DNA of 64,000 nt from Streptomyces sp. NBC_01288 (lineage in GTDB: Bacteria > Actinomycetota > Actinomycetes > Streptomycetales > Streptomycetaceae), in contig NZ_CP108427.1 in NCBI RefSeq assembly GCF_035982055.1, forward strand, positions 7,501,001 through 7,565,000, given 5' to 3'. How positions within the stretch are numbered: the stretch's first letter is position 1; the number at the start of each line of letters is the position of its first letter. The position numbers were made by a program, and so were the translations under genes. This document shows, piece by piece, positions 40,801 to 48,263 of this stretch. Below the pieces are notes generated by a model. That model did no database searches, was not told the DNA's origin, and was given only the letters and a program-made list of their open reading frames with translations.

Positions 40801-43302
40801 GCCTCTACCCAACTCCTCTACTCCCACGACGGCTCGATCGCCGTGAAGGACGGCACGCTGACGAGCGACGACGAGCGCTGGCTGCGCCTGTCGAAGACCA
40901 CGCTCACCGACGCCCAGAAGGCCAAGTTCCCCTATCTGAAGGACTATTCGGCCTGGTCGGTCGATCCGCGTGACCGCGACCGCGTCAAGGAGGCCTTGAA
41001 CGGGCAGCTCGTCGCCTCCCAACGGGCCGTGAACGGCGCGGTGTTGGCGGCCACCGGCGTGCAGATCGCCGGAGTGCTCGACGACGTGTACGACTCCGCG
41101 ACCAAGGCCGACCTCGGCCCGACCTTCCACAACGGCCTTCCCACGCTGGCCGTTTGGGCGCCGACCGCGCAAAACGTGTCCCTCGACCTCGACGGCTCGC
41201 TGAAGAAAATGAGCCGGAACTCCACCACCGGCGTCTGGTCCGTCACCGGTCCCGCCTCCTGGAAGAACAAGCCGTACCGGTACGTCGTGAAGGTGTGGGC
41301 GCCGACCGTCCAGAAGCTCGTCACCAACGAGGTCACCGACCCCTACTCGGTCGCCCTCACCACCGACTCGAAGCAGAGCCTCGTCGTCGACCTCGGCGAC
41401 AAGTCCCTTGCCCCGAGCGGCTGGTCGAGCCTGAAGAAGCCCAAGGCGGTGGCGTTGAAGGACGCCGAGATCCAGGAACTGCACATCCGGGACTACTCGG
41501 TCGACGACAAGACGGTCCCCGCGAAGGACCGAGGGACCTACCTCGCCTTCACGGACAAGAGCAGCGACGGCTCGAAGCATCTGCGGGAGCTGGCCAAGTC
41601 CGGGACGTCGTACGTGCATCTGCTGCCCGCCTTCGACATCGCCACCATCCCCGAGAAGAAGTCCGAGCAGGCGGTCACCGGCTGCGATCTCGCCTCCTAT
41701 GCCGCCGACTCGGAGAAGCAGCAGGAGTGCGTGGCGGCCGTCGCCGCGAAGGACGCCTACAACTGGGGTTACGACCCTTACCACTTCACGGTTCCGGAGG
41801 GTTCGTACGCGACCGACCCGGACGGCACCGGCCGTACCGTCGAGTTCCGCAAGATGGTCAAGTCGCTGAACGAGGACGGCCTCAGGGTCGTCATGGACGT
41901 GGTCTACAACCACACGGCGGCCAGCGGGCAGGCGGACTACTCCGTGCTCGACAAGATCGTGCCCGGCTACTACCAGCGGCTCCTCGCCGACGGCAGCGTG
42001 GCCACCTCCACCTGCTGTGCCAACACGGCGACCGAGAACGCCATGATGGGCAAGCTCGTCGTCGACTCCGTGGTCACCTGGGCCAAGGAGTACAAGGTCG
42101 ACGGCTTCCGCTTCGACCTCATGGGCCACCAGCCGAAGGCCAACATCCTCGCCGTACGCAAGGCACTTGACGCGCTGACCCTCGCGAAGGACGGCGTCGA
42201 CGGCAAGAAGATCATCATGTACGGCGAGGGCTGGAACTTCGGCGAGGTCGCCGACGACGCCCGTTTCGTGCAGGCCACGCAGAAGAACATGGCCGGCACG
42301 GGCATCGCGACCTTCTCCGACCGGGCCCGGGACGCCGTACGCGGCGGCAGCCCCTTCGACGAGGACCCGGGTGTGCAGGGCTTCGCCTCCGGGCTCTACA
42401 CGGACCCCAACTCCTCTACGGCGAACGGCACTTCGGCCGAGCAGAAGGCCCGCCTCCTGCACTACCAGGACCTCATCAAGGTCGGCCTGAGCGGCAACCT
42501 CGCCAAGTACCGGTTCACCGACACCGACGGGAAGGACGTCACCGGCGCCGAGATCGACTACAACGGCGCTCCCGCCGGGTACGCGGACGCGCCGGGCGAC
42601 GCCCTCGCCTATGTCGACGCGCACGACAACGAGTCGCTGTTCGACGCGCTGACCTACAAGTTGCCGGCCACGACGAGTGCTTCCGACCGGGCCCGGATGC
42701 AGGTCCTCGCGATGGCCACCGCCACGCTCTCGCAGGGGCCGTCCCTGTCCCAGGCCGGGACCGACCTCTTGCGCTCCAAGTCACTGGACCGCAACTCGTT
42801 CGACAGCGGTGACTGGTTCAACGCGATCCACTGGAACTGCGCGGACGGCAACGGCTTCGGGCGGGGTCTGCCGTTGGCGGCCGACAACGCGTCCAAGTGG
42901 CCGTACGCGAAAGGCCTGTTGACGTCGGTCAAGGTGGGCTGCGGGCAGATCGACGGGGCCTCGGCCGCGTACCAGGATCTGCTGAAGATCCGTACGACCG
43001 AGCCCGTCTTCTCGCTCGGCACGGCCGGGCAGGTGCAGTCGGAGATGTCCTTCCCGCTGTCCGGGAAGGACGAGACGCCCGGGGTGATCACCATGGAACT
43101 CGGTGATCTGGTGGTCGTGTTCAACGCGACGCCGAGCGCGCGGGAGCAGAAAGTGGAAGCGCTGGCCGGTACCGGCTACCGGCTGCACCCGGTGCAGGCG
43201 GCGGGCGCGGACGCCACCGTGAAGTCGGCCTCGTACACGAAGGTTTCGGGCACCTTCGCCGTTCCGGGACGCACTGTGGCGGTATTCTCCCGGACACCCT
43301 GA
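37897..43302 (+). CDS. secreted amylopullulanase with two GH13 catalytic domains
   Basis: 1801 residues from a GTG with CAAGGAG upstream; signal peptide to about residue 41 (ending AAHA). Domain 1 (about 60-620) is an alpha-amylase: Asp319 in GFRIDTVKH, Glu353 in FGEVYS and Asp424 in GNHDMGR. Two tandem CBM41-like pullulan/starch-binding repeats follow (IVHYKRTDGDYDNWGLYAW and AVIHYHRADGDYTGWGLHVW). Domain 2 is a type I pullulanase: CBM48-like part, YNWGYDP at 1288, Asp1407 in GFRFDLMGH, Glu1444 in MYGEGWN and Asp1577 in DAHDNES. Both sites look active, so the enzyme should cut alpha-1,4 and alpha-1,6 bonds. It probably corresponds to S. coelicolor SCO2226 (memory). Confidence 0.95.
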   Translation: MIPRWPAPRTRRTERRRRATGVIVAALLAAFVQPLAAHAATPPAPPSDAKLAATPARHDDTREQFYFVMPDRFANGDTANDQGGLTGSRLSTGYDPTDKGFYQGGDLKGLTKKLDYIKGLGTTAIWMAPIFKNQPVQGTGSDASAGYHGYWITDFTQVDPHFGTNKDLATLIAKAHAKGMKVFFDVITNHTADVVDYEGKSYDYLSKGAFPYLTKDGQPFDDADYADGRKTFPSVSTSSFPKTPTVPADKANVKVPSWLNDPTMYHNRGDSTYVGENATYGDFSGLDDLWTERPEVVSGMEKIYEKWVRDFDVDGFRIDTVKHVDMDFWTQWATALDNYAAQHGRKNFFMFGEVYSADTSVTSPYVTQGRLDATLDFPFQDAARAYASQGGSAQKLASVFGDDYKYTTDKANAYEQVTFLGNHDMGRIGYFLDQDNPKATDAQLLAKDRLANELMFLSRGNPVVYYGDEQGFTGSGGDKDARQTMFASKVADYLDDDEIGTDRTAAGDAYDPTAPLYKEIAALSKLRKDNPALTDGVQTERYAADGAGVYAFTRTGKSAEYIVALNNADTAKTVTFATGSPDMKYRGIYGTSATATSGADNKVTVTVPAGAAIVLKAAGALAKPVTKPTITLKTPDAGATGTVELSADVTGGQLDRVVFAAQTGNGKWRTLGSADHAPYKVTEAIGKDVPAGTALRYKAVVVDSTGRTASATAVSTTGTPPAEETPTASSRDYAIVHYKRTDGDYDNWGLYAWGDLADGEATTWPASHPFAGRDAYGAFAYVKLKPGATNVSFLVIDKDGDKDVSADRSIDVSQTGEVWIEQGKEAVQTQRPDYPAQDTTKAVIHYHRADGDYTGWGLHVWTGAASPTDWSSPLQPVKTDAYGAVFEVPLNSGATSLSYIIHKGDEKDLSADQSLDLKTNGNEVWLLNGQEKYLLPQPAGSAAALDLTTSKAVWIDRNTVAWNGSDAAASTQLLYSHDGSIAVKDGTLTSDDERWLRLSKTTLTDAQKAKFPYLKDYSAWSVDPRDRDRVKEALNGQLVASQRAVNGAVLAATGVQIAGVLDDVYDSATKADLGPTFHNGLPTLAVWAPTAQNVSLDLDGSLKKMSRNSTTGVWSVTGPASWKNKPYRYVVKVWAPTVQKLVTNEVTDPYSVALTTDSKQSLVVDLGDKSLAPSGWSSLKKPKAVALKDAEIQELHIRDYSVDDKTVPAKDRGTYLAFTDKSSDGSKHLRELAKSGTSYVHLLPAFDIATIPEKKSEQAVTGCDLASYAADSEKQQECVAAVAAKDAYNWGYDPYHFTVPEGSYATDPDGTGRTVEFRKMVKSLNEDGLRVVMDVVYNHTAASGQADYSVLDKIVPGYYQRLLADGSVATSTCCANTATENAMMGKLVVDSVVTWAKEYKVDGFRFDLMGHQPKANILAVRKALDALTLAKDGVDGKKIIMYGEGWNFGEVADDARFVQATQKNMAGTGIATFSDRARDAVRGGSPFDEDPGVQGFASGLYTDPNSSTANGTSAEQKARLLHYQDLIKVGLSGNLAKYRFTDTDGKDVTGAEIDYNGAPAGYADAPGDALAYVDAHDNESLFDALTYKLPATTSASDRARMQVLAMATATLSQGPSLSQAGTDLLRSKSLDRNSFDSGDWFNAIHWNCADGNGFGRGLPLAADNASKWPYAKGLLTSVKVGCGQIDGASAAYQDLLKIRTTEPVFSLGTAGQVQSEMSFPLSGKDETPGVITMELGDLVVVFNATPSAREQKVEALAGTGYRLHPVQAAGADATVKSASYTKVSGTFAVPGRTVAVFSRTP

Positions 43303-43380
43303 AAGCGCATTACCGTAGTGGGGCAGGCTGTGGACACCGGCCTGCTCCACCGGTGTGTCAAAGGGCCAGGTCTGAGAAAA

Positions 43381-45000
43381 ATGGACGTCAACGGCAAACT
43401 GACGCATGCGACCGTGTTGGTCGTGGACGACGAGCCGGCGAGCCGGTTCGCGGTCGAAAGTGTGCTGAGCCGCGCCGGGCACCGGGTCCTCGCGGTCGGC
43501 AGCGGCGCCGAGGCGCTCGACGAACTCGATGTGCGGCTGCGCAAGGGGAACCTGCCCGACGTGGCGCTGATCGACGTGCACCTGCCGGACATGAGCGGAT
43601 TCGACCTGTGCCGGCTGCTCAAGGAGCGGCCGCGTATGGCGGGTCTGCCGGTCGTGCACGTCTCGGCGCTCGCCGCGCCCCCGAGCGACCGCTGCCAGGC
43701 GCTCGACGCGGGCGACGAGGCCTTTCTGACGGTGCCCGCGGAGCCCGAGGAGATCGAGGCGGCGGTCCGGTCCGCGGTCCGCGCCGCCCGGCTGCGCGCC
43801 GACGACCAGGCGCTCGTACGACGGCTGACGCTGCTCTCGGAGATGATCGTCACCATTCAGGCGGCGCGCTCCCTCCAGGAACTCGTCGACGTCGCCGCCG
43901 ACGGCACCGCACGGCTCACCGGCACCCCCGCCGCCGTGTTCGTCCTCGACCGGGACGACCAGCTGTACCGCGGCCTGCCCCGGGACCGCACCGCGGTCGC
44001 GCTGCCGGGCGAGGACGCCGACCGGGCCGTGGCCCGACTGCTGCGGCGGCTCTCGCAGGGGCAGTCCGGGGTGCAGATCACCACGGTGCCCGCGCCGCTG
44101 TGGCCCACCGGGTTCTTCCGGCCCGGCGTGGAGCACGACGCCCGGCTGGCGCTGGTCCTCACCCAGGAGGGCCGGGCCCCGGTCTGTCTCGCCGCCCCCA
44201 CCCGCGGGCTGCGCCGGGTGGGCCCCGAGGCCGGCGCACTGCTGGCGCAACTCGCGCAGGCCACCGCGCTCGCCGCCGAGCCGCTCCTCATGTACCAGGT
44301 CGAGCGGCATGTCGCCCTCACCCTCCAGCGCAGCTTCCTGCCCACGCCGGACCGGCTGCCCGAACTCCCGGGCGTCGACACGGTCGTACGGTACGTGCCG
44401 GCCTCCCAGGACACCGAGATCGGCGGCGATTTCTACGCCGTCCTGAAGGTCGCCGGGGGAGTGCTGTTCGCCGTCGGCGACGTCGTCGGGCACTCGCTGG
44501 AGGCGGCCACCGTCATGGTGGAGATGCGGCACGCCCTGCGCGCCTACTGCGTCGACGAGAGCGACCCGAGCGTCCTCGCCGAGCGGCTGGACCGGATGCT
44601 CCAGCACTACCACCAGGAGACCACGGTCACCGTGTGCCTGGCCCTCGTCGACCCGGACACCGGGCGCACGCTCATCGCCAACGCGGGTCACATCCCGCCG
44701 CTGATCATCCGGGACAACGGCAGCGCGGACTACGCGAAGGCGGCCGGCCCGCTGCTCGGCGTGGGCCTGCCCCATCCGCCGCCCACGGAGCTGTTCCTCG
44801 AACCCAGCGACCGGCTCCTCATGATCACCGACGGCCTCATCGAGACCAGGGGCACGGACATCTCCGTGTCGATGGAACACCTCCGCGCGGCCGCCTCCGG
44901 CGCGCTGCCCGGCCTGGACGCCCTGTGCGACACGCTGCTGGACTGCTTCGGTGTCGACCGGGACGACGACATCGCGATGCTGGCGCTCCGGCTAGGGTGA
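43381..45000 (+). CDS. receiver-GAF-PP2C (SpoIIE/RsbU-type) phosphatase
   Basis: 539 residues from the ATG at 43381; a GTG at 43318 would add 21. Order: response-regulator receiver (about 12-125) with VLVVDDEP and the phospho-acceptor Asp65 in ALIDVHLPD; GAF-like sensor (about 150-310); PP2C phosphatase (about 320-535) with VPASQDTEIGGDFYAV, FAVGDVVGHSLEAA and DRLLMITDGLIE metal-binding aspartates. The receiver's usual Lys is replaced in VVHVSALAAP, so signalling may be altered. Such proteins dephosphorylate anti-anti-sigma factors in partner-switching stress control. A cognate kinase or anti-sigma gene is not in this window. Confidence 0.92.
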   Translation: MDVNGKLTHATVLVVDDEPASRFAVESVLSRAGHRVLAVGSGAEALDELDVRLRKGNLPDVALIDVHLPDMSGFDLCRLLKERPRMAGLPVVHVSALAAPPSDRCQALDAGDEAFLTVPAEPEEIEAAVRSAVRAARLRADDQALVRRLTLLSEMIVTIQAARSLQELVDVAADGTARLTGTPAAVFVLDRDDQLYRGLPRDRTAVALPGEDADRAVARLLRRLSQGQSGVQITTVPAPLWPTGFFRPGVEHDARLALVLTQEGRAPVCLAAPTRGLRRVGPEAGALLAQLAQATALAAEPLLMYQVERHVALTLQRSFLPTPDRLPELPGVDTVVRYVPASQDTEIGGDFYAVLKVAGGVLFAVGDVVGHSLEAATVMVEMRHALRAYCVDESDPSVLAERLDRMLQHYHQETTVTVCLALVDPDTGRTLIANAGHIPPLIIRDNGSADYAKAAGPLLGVGLPHPPPTELFLEPSDRLLMITDGLIETRGTDISVSMEHLRAAASGALPGLDALCDTLLDCFGVDRDDDIAMLALRLG

Positions 45001-45031
45001 GCGCGTTGTTGGCCTAGAACAGGGGAAGCCC

Positions 45032-45388
45032 ATGCCGCAGATCACCGTCGACCACTCCCACACGATCTCCTTCGACCAGGACGGTTTCTCCCGTGCGCTG
45101 CACGAGGCGGTCGTCGAGATCGCGGCCGCGAAGCCGGAGGCGTGCAAGACCCAGTTCCGCCCGAGCGAGTACACGGCCTTCGGGTACGAGGGTCTCGACG
45201 AGCTGGGACACACCGTCGTCCACATCACCCTCGGCCTGCTCGCCGGACGCACCGCGGAGACCAAGGCCAAGCTGACCGAGAAGGTCCTGGAACTCCTCCG
45301 CGAGTACATCGACGAGGACGGCTCGGTCCTGCACGCCTCCGCCGAGGTGCGCGAACTGGACGCGTCCTACCGGAAGTTCGAGCGCTAG
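45032..45388 (+). CDS. 5-carboxymethyl-2-hydroxymuconate isomerase-like protein
   Basis: 118 residues, full length for the CHMI/HpcD branch of the tautomerase superfamily. The mature N-terminus begins MPQITVDHSH, giving the catalytic Pro after Met removal. The trimer-type pattern HITLGLLAGRTAETKAKLTEKVLELL is present. The family isomerises a homoprotocatechuate ring-cleavage product, but no other pathway gene is nearby, so the physiological substrate is open. GGGGAAG precedes the ATG. It follows the phosphatase by 31 bases and may share its transcript. Confidence 0.88.
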   Translation: MPQITVDHSHTISFDQDGFSRALHEAVVEIAAAKPEACKTQFRPSEYTAFGYEGLDELGHTVVHITLGLLAGRTAETKAKLTEKVLELLREYIDEDGSVLHASAEVRELDASYRKFER

Positions 45389-45405
45389 AGCCTGTTCTAC
45401 GGCAG

Positions 45406-46095
45406 CTAGGACGCCAGCGCGATCAGCCGGACGACGAGGTCGGTGAACGGCCCGTCGCCCGGCTCGTTCCGGAGGGACTCCCGCAGCAGCGCGGCCAGTT
45501 CGTCGTCGTACGCCGCGCTCACCGCCGCCAACGCCCCGAAGTCGTGCACGAGTTGGCGTTCCAGGTCGGCGCGCGGGATGCGTCGGCCGTCCAGCCAGAT
45601 CAGGGCCGTCGACTCGACCAGCGAGATCCAGGAGCGAATCATCAACTCCAGCCGGGCGGGCGGCTGTTCGACCTTCATGTGGGACAGGATCTGGAGATAC
45701 GCGGCGTGCCGCACCCCGTCGACCAACGCGTTGGTGGTGGACGAGCCGACCGCCGGACCGCCGCGCATCAGCGCCGCGAAACCGGGCCCGTGGTCGTCCA
45801 CGAAGTCGAAGAACCGGCCCATCACCCGCAGCAGCCGTCCCCCGAGCGAGCCCTCCTCGGCGACCACGAACCGCTCGGCCAGATCGTCCGACGCACGCTG
45901 CAACGCGGCCTCGTACAGGCTGAGTTTGCCGGGAAAGTAGTGGTAGACCAGCGGCCGGGAAATGCCCGCGGCCGCGGCTATCTCGTCGATGGAGACCTCG
46001 TCGGGCGAGCGATGGCTGAACAGGTCGAGAGCGACGCCGATCAACTGCTGTCGCCGTTCCTCGACTCCCATCCTGCGGCGAACCCCGGTACTCAT
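45406..46095 (-). CDS. TetR-family transcriptional regulator
   Basis: 229 residues. The HTH lies at about residues 15-60: GVEERRQQLIGVALDLFSHR then SIDEIAAAAGISRPLVYHYF. The C-terminal ligand domain is helical and typical. It is the last gene of a minus-strand series with the ferredoxin reductase and the PF10118 protein and is the likely regulator of both. No clear palindrome was found in the 56 bases upstream. Confidence 0.9.
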   Translation of the reverse strand: MSTGVRRRMGVEERRQQLIGVALDLFSHRSPDEVSIDEIAAAAGISRPLVYHYFPGKLSLYEAALQRASDDLAERFVVAEEGSLGGRLLRVMGRFFDFVDDHGPGFAALMRGGPAVGSSTTNALVDGVRHAAYLQILSHMKVEQPPARLELMIRSWISLVESTALIWLDGRRIPRADLERQLVHDFGALAAVSAAYDDELAALLRESLRNEPGDGPFTDLVVRLIALAS

Positions 46096-46151
46096 GCGAA
46101 CACCTTACCGATCGGAACCGGCCCTCAACGGCCCGGTCCACCCAAGGTCGT

Positions 46152-47192
46152 TCACATGTCCAACACGATTCGCTCACCACGGGCCCGCGATACACAGATC
46201 AGCATCGAGTCATCACGCTCCGCGTCCGTCAGCAGCTCGTCCCGGTGCTCCACCTCCCCTTCCACCACCCGCTGCCGACAGGTTCCGCAGAACCCCTGTT
46301 CGCAGGAGTAGAGCGTGTCGGGCAGCTCGGCCCGTACGGCGGCCAGCACCGTGGAGTCGGCCGGCACGGTCAACGTCCGCCCGCTGCGCCGGAGTTCGAC
46401 CTCGAAGGCCGCGTCACCGCGGCTGCCGTCCGGCGAGGTGCGGGGCGCGAAGCGTTCGAGGCGTACGTCCGGGAAGCACTCCGCCACGGACGCCATCAGC
46501 CCCTCCGGCCCGCAGCAGTAGACGGCGGCGCCCTCGGGCAACTCCCCGAGCAGCGCGTCGAGTTCGGGCCGCCGCCCGCTCACGACGGTGACCCGGTCCG
46601 CGCCGAACTCCGCCAACTCCCCGAGGAACGGCATGGAGTTCGGCGTACGGCCCACGTACAGCAGCCGCCAGTCGGCTCCTTCCGGCAGTGCCCGCAGCAT
46701 CGGCAGCACCGGGGTGATCCCGATCCCGCCGACGACGAAGACATACGCGGGCGCCTCGACGAGCGGGAACCGATTGCGCGGCCCCCGCACCTCCAACTCC
46801 GCGCCCACCCGCACCTGTTCGTGCACCTCGCGCGACCCGCCCCGCCCGTCCTCGACCAGCCGCGTCGCGACCGTGTACGACGAGGTGTCCGCCGGGTCCC
46901 CGCACAGCGAGTACTGCCGCACCAGCCCCGACGGCAGCACCAGATCGATGTGCGCCCCGGGTTCCCACCGCGGCAAGTCCCTTCCTTCCAGCCGCAGTTG
47001 TACGACGCCCTCGGCCATCGTCTCCCGCGCCGCGACCCTCAGCCTCAGTGCCCGTGAGCGCGGCCGGCCGGAGATCGGCGGGTCCAGCGCGGGCAGCGGC
47101 CACAGGGGCGAGGCCCGCACCCGGCGCCGTAGCGCGCGGCGGGTCAGCAGGGCGGCGCCCGCCAGGACGGCGACGGTGAGAGGCTTCGGCAC
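46152..47192 (-). CDS. ferredoxin-NADP+ reductase with C-terminal 2Fe-2S domain (phthalate dioxygenase reductase type)
   Basis: 346 residues from a GTG whose G is the last base of the upstream gene's TAG. An N-terminal hydrophobic stretch (PLTVAVLAGAALLTRRAL) could anchor it. Then come an FAD/FMN domain (PGAHIDLVLPSGLVRQYSLCG), an NAD(P) domain (VVGGIGITPVLPML and CCGPEGLM) and a plant-type 2Fe-2S cluster with Cys297, Cys302, Cys305 and Cys333. It passes electrons from NAD(P)H to an oxygenase. Tight coupling with the PF10118 protein suggests that protein, or a monooxygenase elsewhere, is the acceptor. Confidence 0.9.
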   Translation of the reverse strand: MPKPLTVAVLAGAALLTRRALRRRVRASPLWPLPALDPPISGRPRSRALRLRVAARETMAEGVVQLRLEGRDLPRWEPGAHIDLVLPSGLVRQYSLCGDPADTSSYTVATRLVEDGRGGSREVHEQVRVGAELEVRGPRNRFPLVEAPAYVFVVGGIGITPVLPMLRALPEGADWRLLYVGRTPNSMPFLGELAEFGADRVTVVSGRRPELDALLGELPEGAAVYCCGPEGLMASVAECFPDVRLERFAPRTSPDGSRGDAAFEVELRRSGRTLTVPADSTVLAAVRAELPDTLYSCEQGFCGTCRQRVVEGEVEHRDELLTDAERDDSMLICVSRARGERIVLDM

Positions 47193-48058
47193 TACTCCGC
47201 CCTCTTCTCGGCGGCCACCGCGGCGGGTGAGGACGCGAGGTAGGCGACGGCCTGCTCGGTGCTGCCCTCCTGCGAGGGGTGGTAGGCGCGGCTCAGGTAG
47301 CGAGGTATGGACCTGAGCATGTCCCCGGTGGCGGGCAGGGTGCCGCGCTTTCCGGCGACGTAGAAGTCCTTGAAGCTCACGTGGGCGTCGACGAGGGTCG
47401 GGTCGTTCGCCATGAAGAAGCGGGACCCGCGCTGCCACAGGAACATCAGGGCGGCGAACGCGGTCGCCCAGGTGCGGGCGCGCCGCCGGTAGCTGCCGTC
47501 GACGTGCGTGAAGAGGTCGAAGGCGACGGACCGGTGCTCGACCTCCTCGGCGCCGTGCCAGCGCAGCAGGTCCAGCATGGTCGGATCGGCGCCGCGCCGG
47601 TCCAACTCCTCGGCGTTCAGCACCCAGTTGCCGAGGAACGCGGTGTAGTGCTCGATCGCCGCGATGATCGCGACCCGCTCCAGCAGCCACCACTTCCGGG
47701 CCTTGCCCGGGGGCAGCGTGCGGTCGCCGAGCAGCTTCTCGAAGAACCAGTCGACCTGCGCGGTGTACGGCGTCGGGTCGAGGCCCAACTCCTTCAGGTG
47801 CGGGAGGACCTCGTCGTGCGCCTGGGAGTGCATCGCCTCCTGGCCGATGAACCCGATCACGTCCGCGCGCAGCCGGTCGTCCCGGATCAGGGGCAGCACC
47901 TGCTTGTAGACGTGCACGAACCACCGCTCACCGGCGGGCAGCAGCAGGTGCAGCACGTTGATCGTGTGCGTGGTGAACGGATCGCCGGGCACCCAGTGCA
48001 GCGGGGTGCCCTCCCAGGAGAAGGACACCTTTCGGGCCTTGAGCGGCGTGTTAGACAT
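47192..48058 (-). CDS. PF10118 'metal-dependent hydrolase' family protein (ferritin-like di-metal candidate)
   Basis: 288 residues. Conserved acidic and histidine pairs of a helical di-metal fold are visible: RADVIGFIGQEAMHSQAHDE, IEHYTAFLGNWVLN and RWHGAEEVEHRSVAFDLF. The family is labelled metal-dependent hydrolase, but the ExxH/EExxH pattern resembles ferritin-like oxygenases, which would fit the adjoining 2Fe-2S reductase. Start and reductase overlap by one base, so the pair is translationally coupled. The oxygenase view is inference. Confidence 0.85.
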   Translation of the reverse strand: MSNTPLKARKVSFSWEGTPLHWVPGDPFTTHTINVLHLLLPAGERWFVHVYKQVLPLIRDDRLRADVIGFIGQEAMHSQAHDEVLPHLKELGLDPTPYTAQVDWFFEKLLGDRTLPPGKARKWWLLERVAIIAAIEHYTAFLGNWVLNAEELDRRGADPTMLDLLRWHGAEEVEHRSVAFDLFTHVDGSYRRRARTWATAFAALMFLWQRGSRFFMANDPTLVDAHVSFKDFYVAGKRGTLPATGDMLRSIPRYLSRAYHPSQEGSTEQAVAYLASSPAAVAAEKRAE

Positions 48059-48170
48059 GGCGTCAATGTACTGACGGGTAAGTCCCTGGGGAACCCTTGT
48101 GCGGAGACTTGTTGACGTGAATGTCAGCTAGGGGGCGAAGGAGCGCCGGCTGAGGTCAAGCACCCTGAAC

Positions 48171-48221
48171 GGGCGCGGGGCTGTATCTATGTGCGGCTCT
48201 GCCGCGTGGGCGCGACCAGCC
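48171..48221 (+). repeat. dispersed 3' repeat, long form (copy D)
   Basis: Reads GGGCGCGGGGCTGTATCTA, the GCGGCTCTGCCGC hairpin, and GTGGGCGCGACCAGCC, and lies 42 bases past the stop of the sigma-like gene. The flank CGACGCACCCA-CCCC-GCGGAGCGCT up to that stop matches the flank of the PAP2 stop at 25308-25327. Confidence 0.88.
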
Positions 48222-48263
48222 ACGACGGCCCCGCACCCGACGACGCACCCACCCCGCGGAGCG

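Noticed and set aside
38158..42624. 1488-residue open frame antisense to the pullulanase
   Set aside because: It is a shadow of G/C-rich codons: composition is Gly/Val/Arg/Glu-rich without motifs, and the sense strand carries a complete enzyme.
43318..43380. GTG at 43318 as start of the PP2C phosphatase
   Set aside because: No ribosome site, and the added residues are not part of the receiver domain; the ATG at 43381 is preferred.
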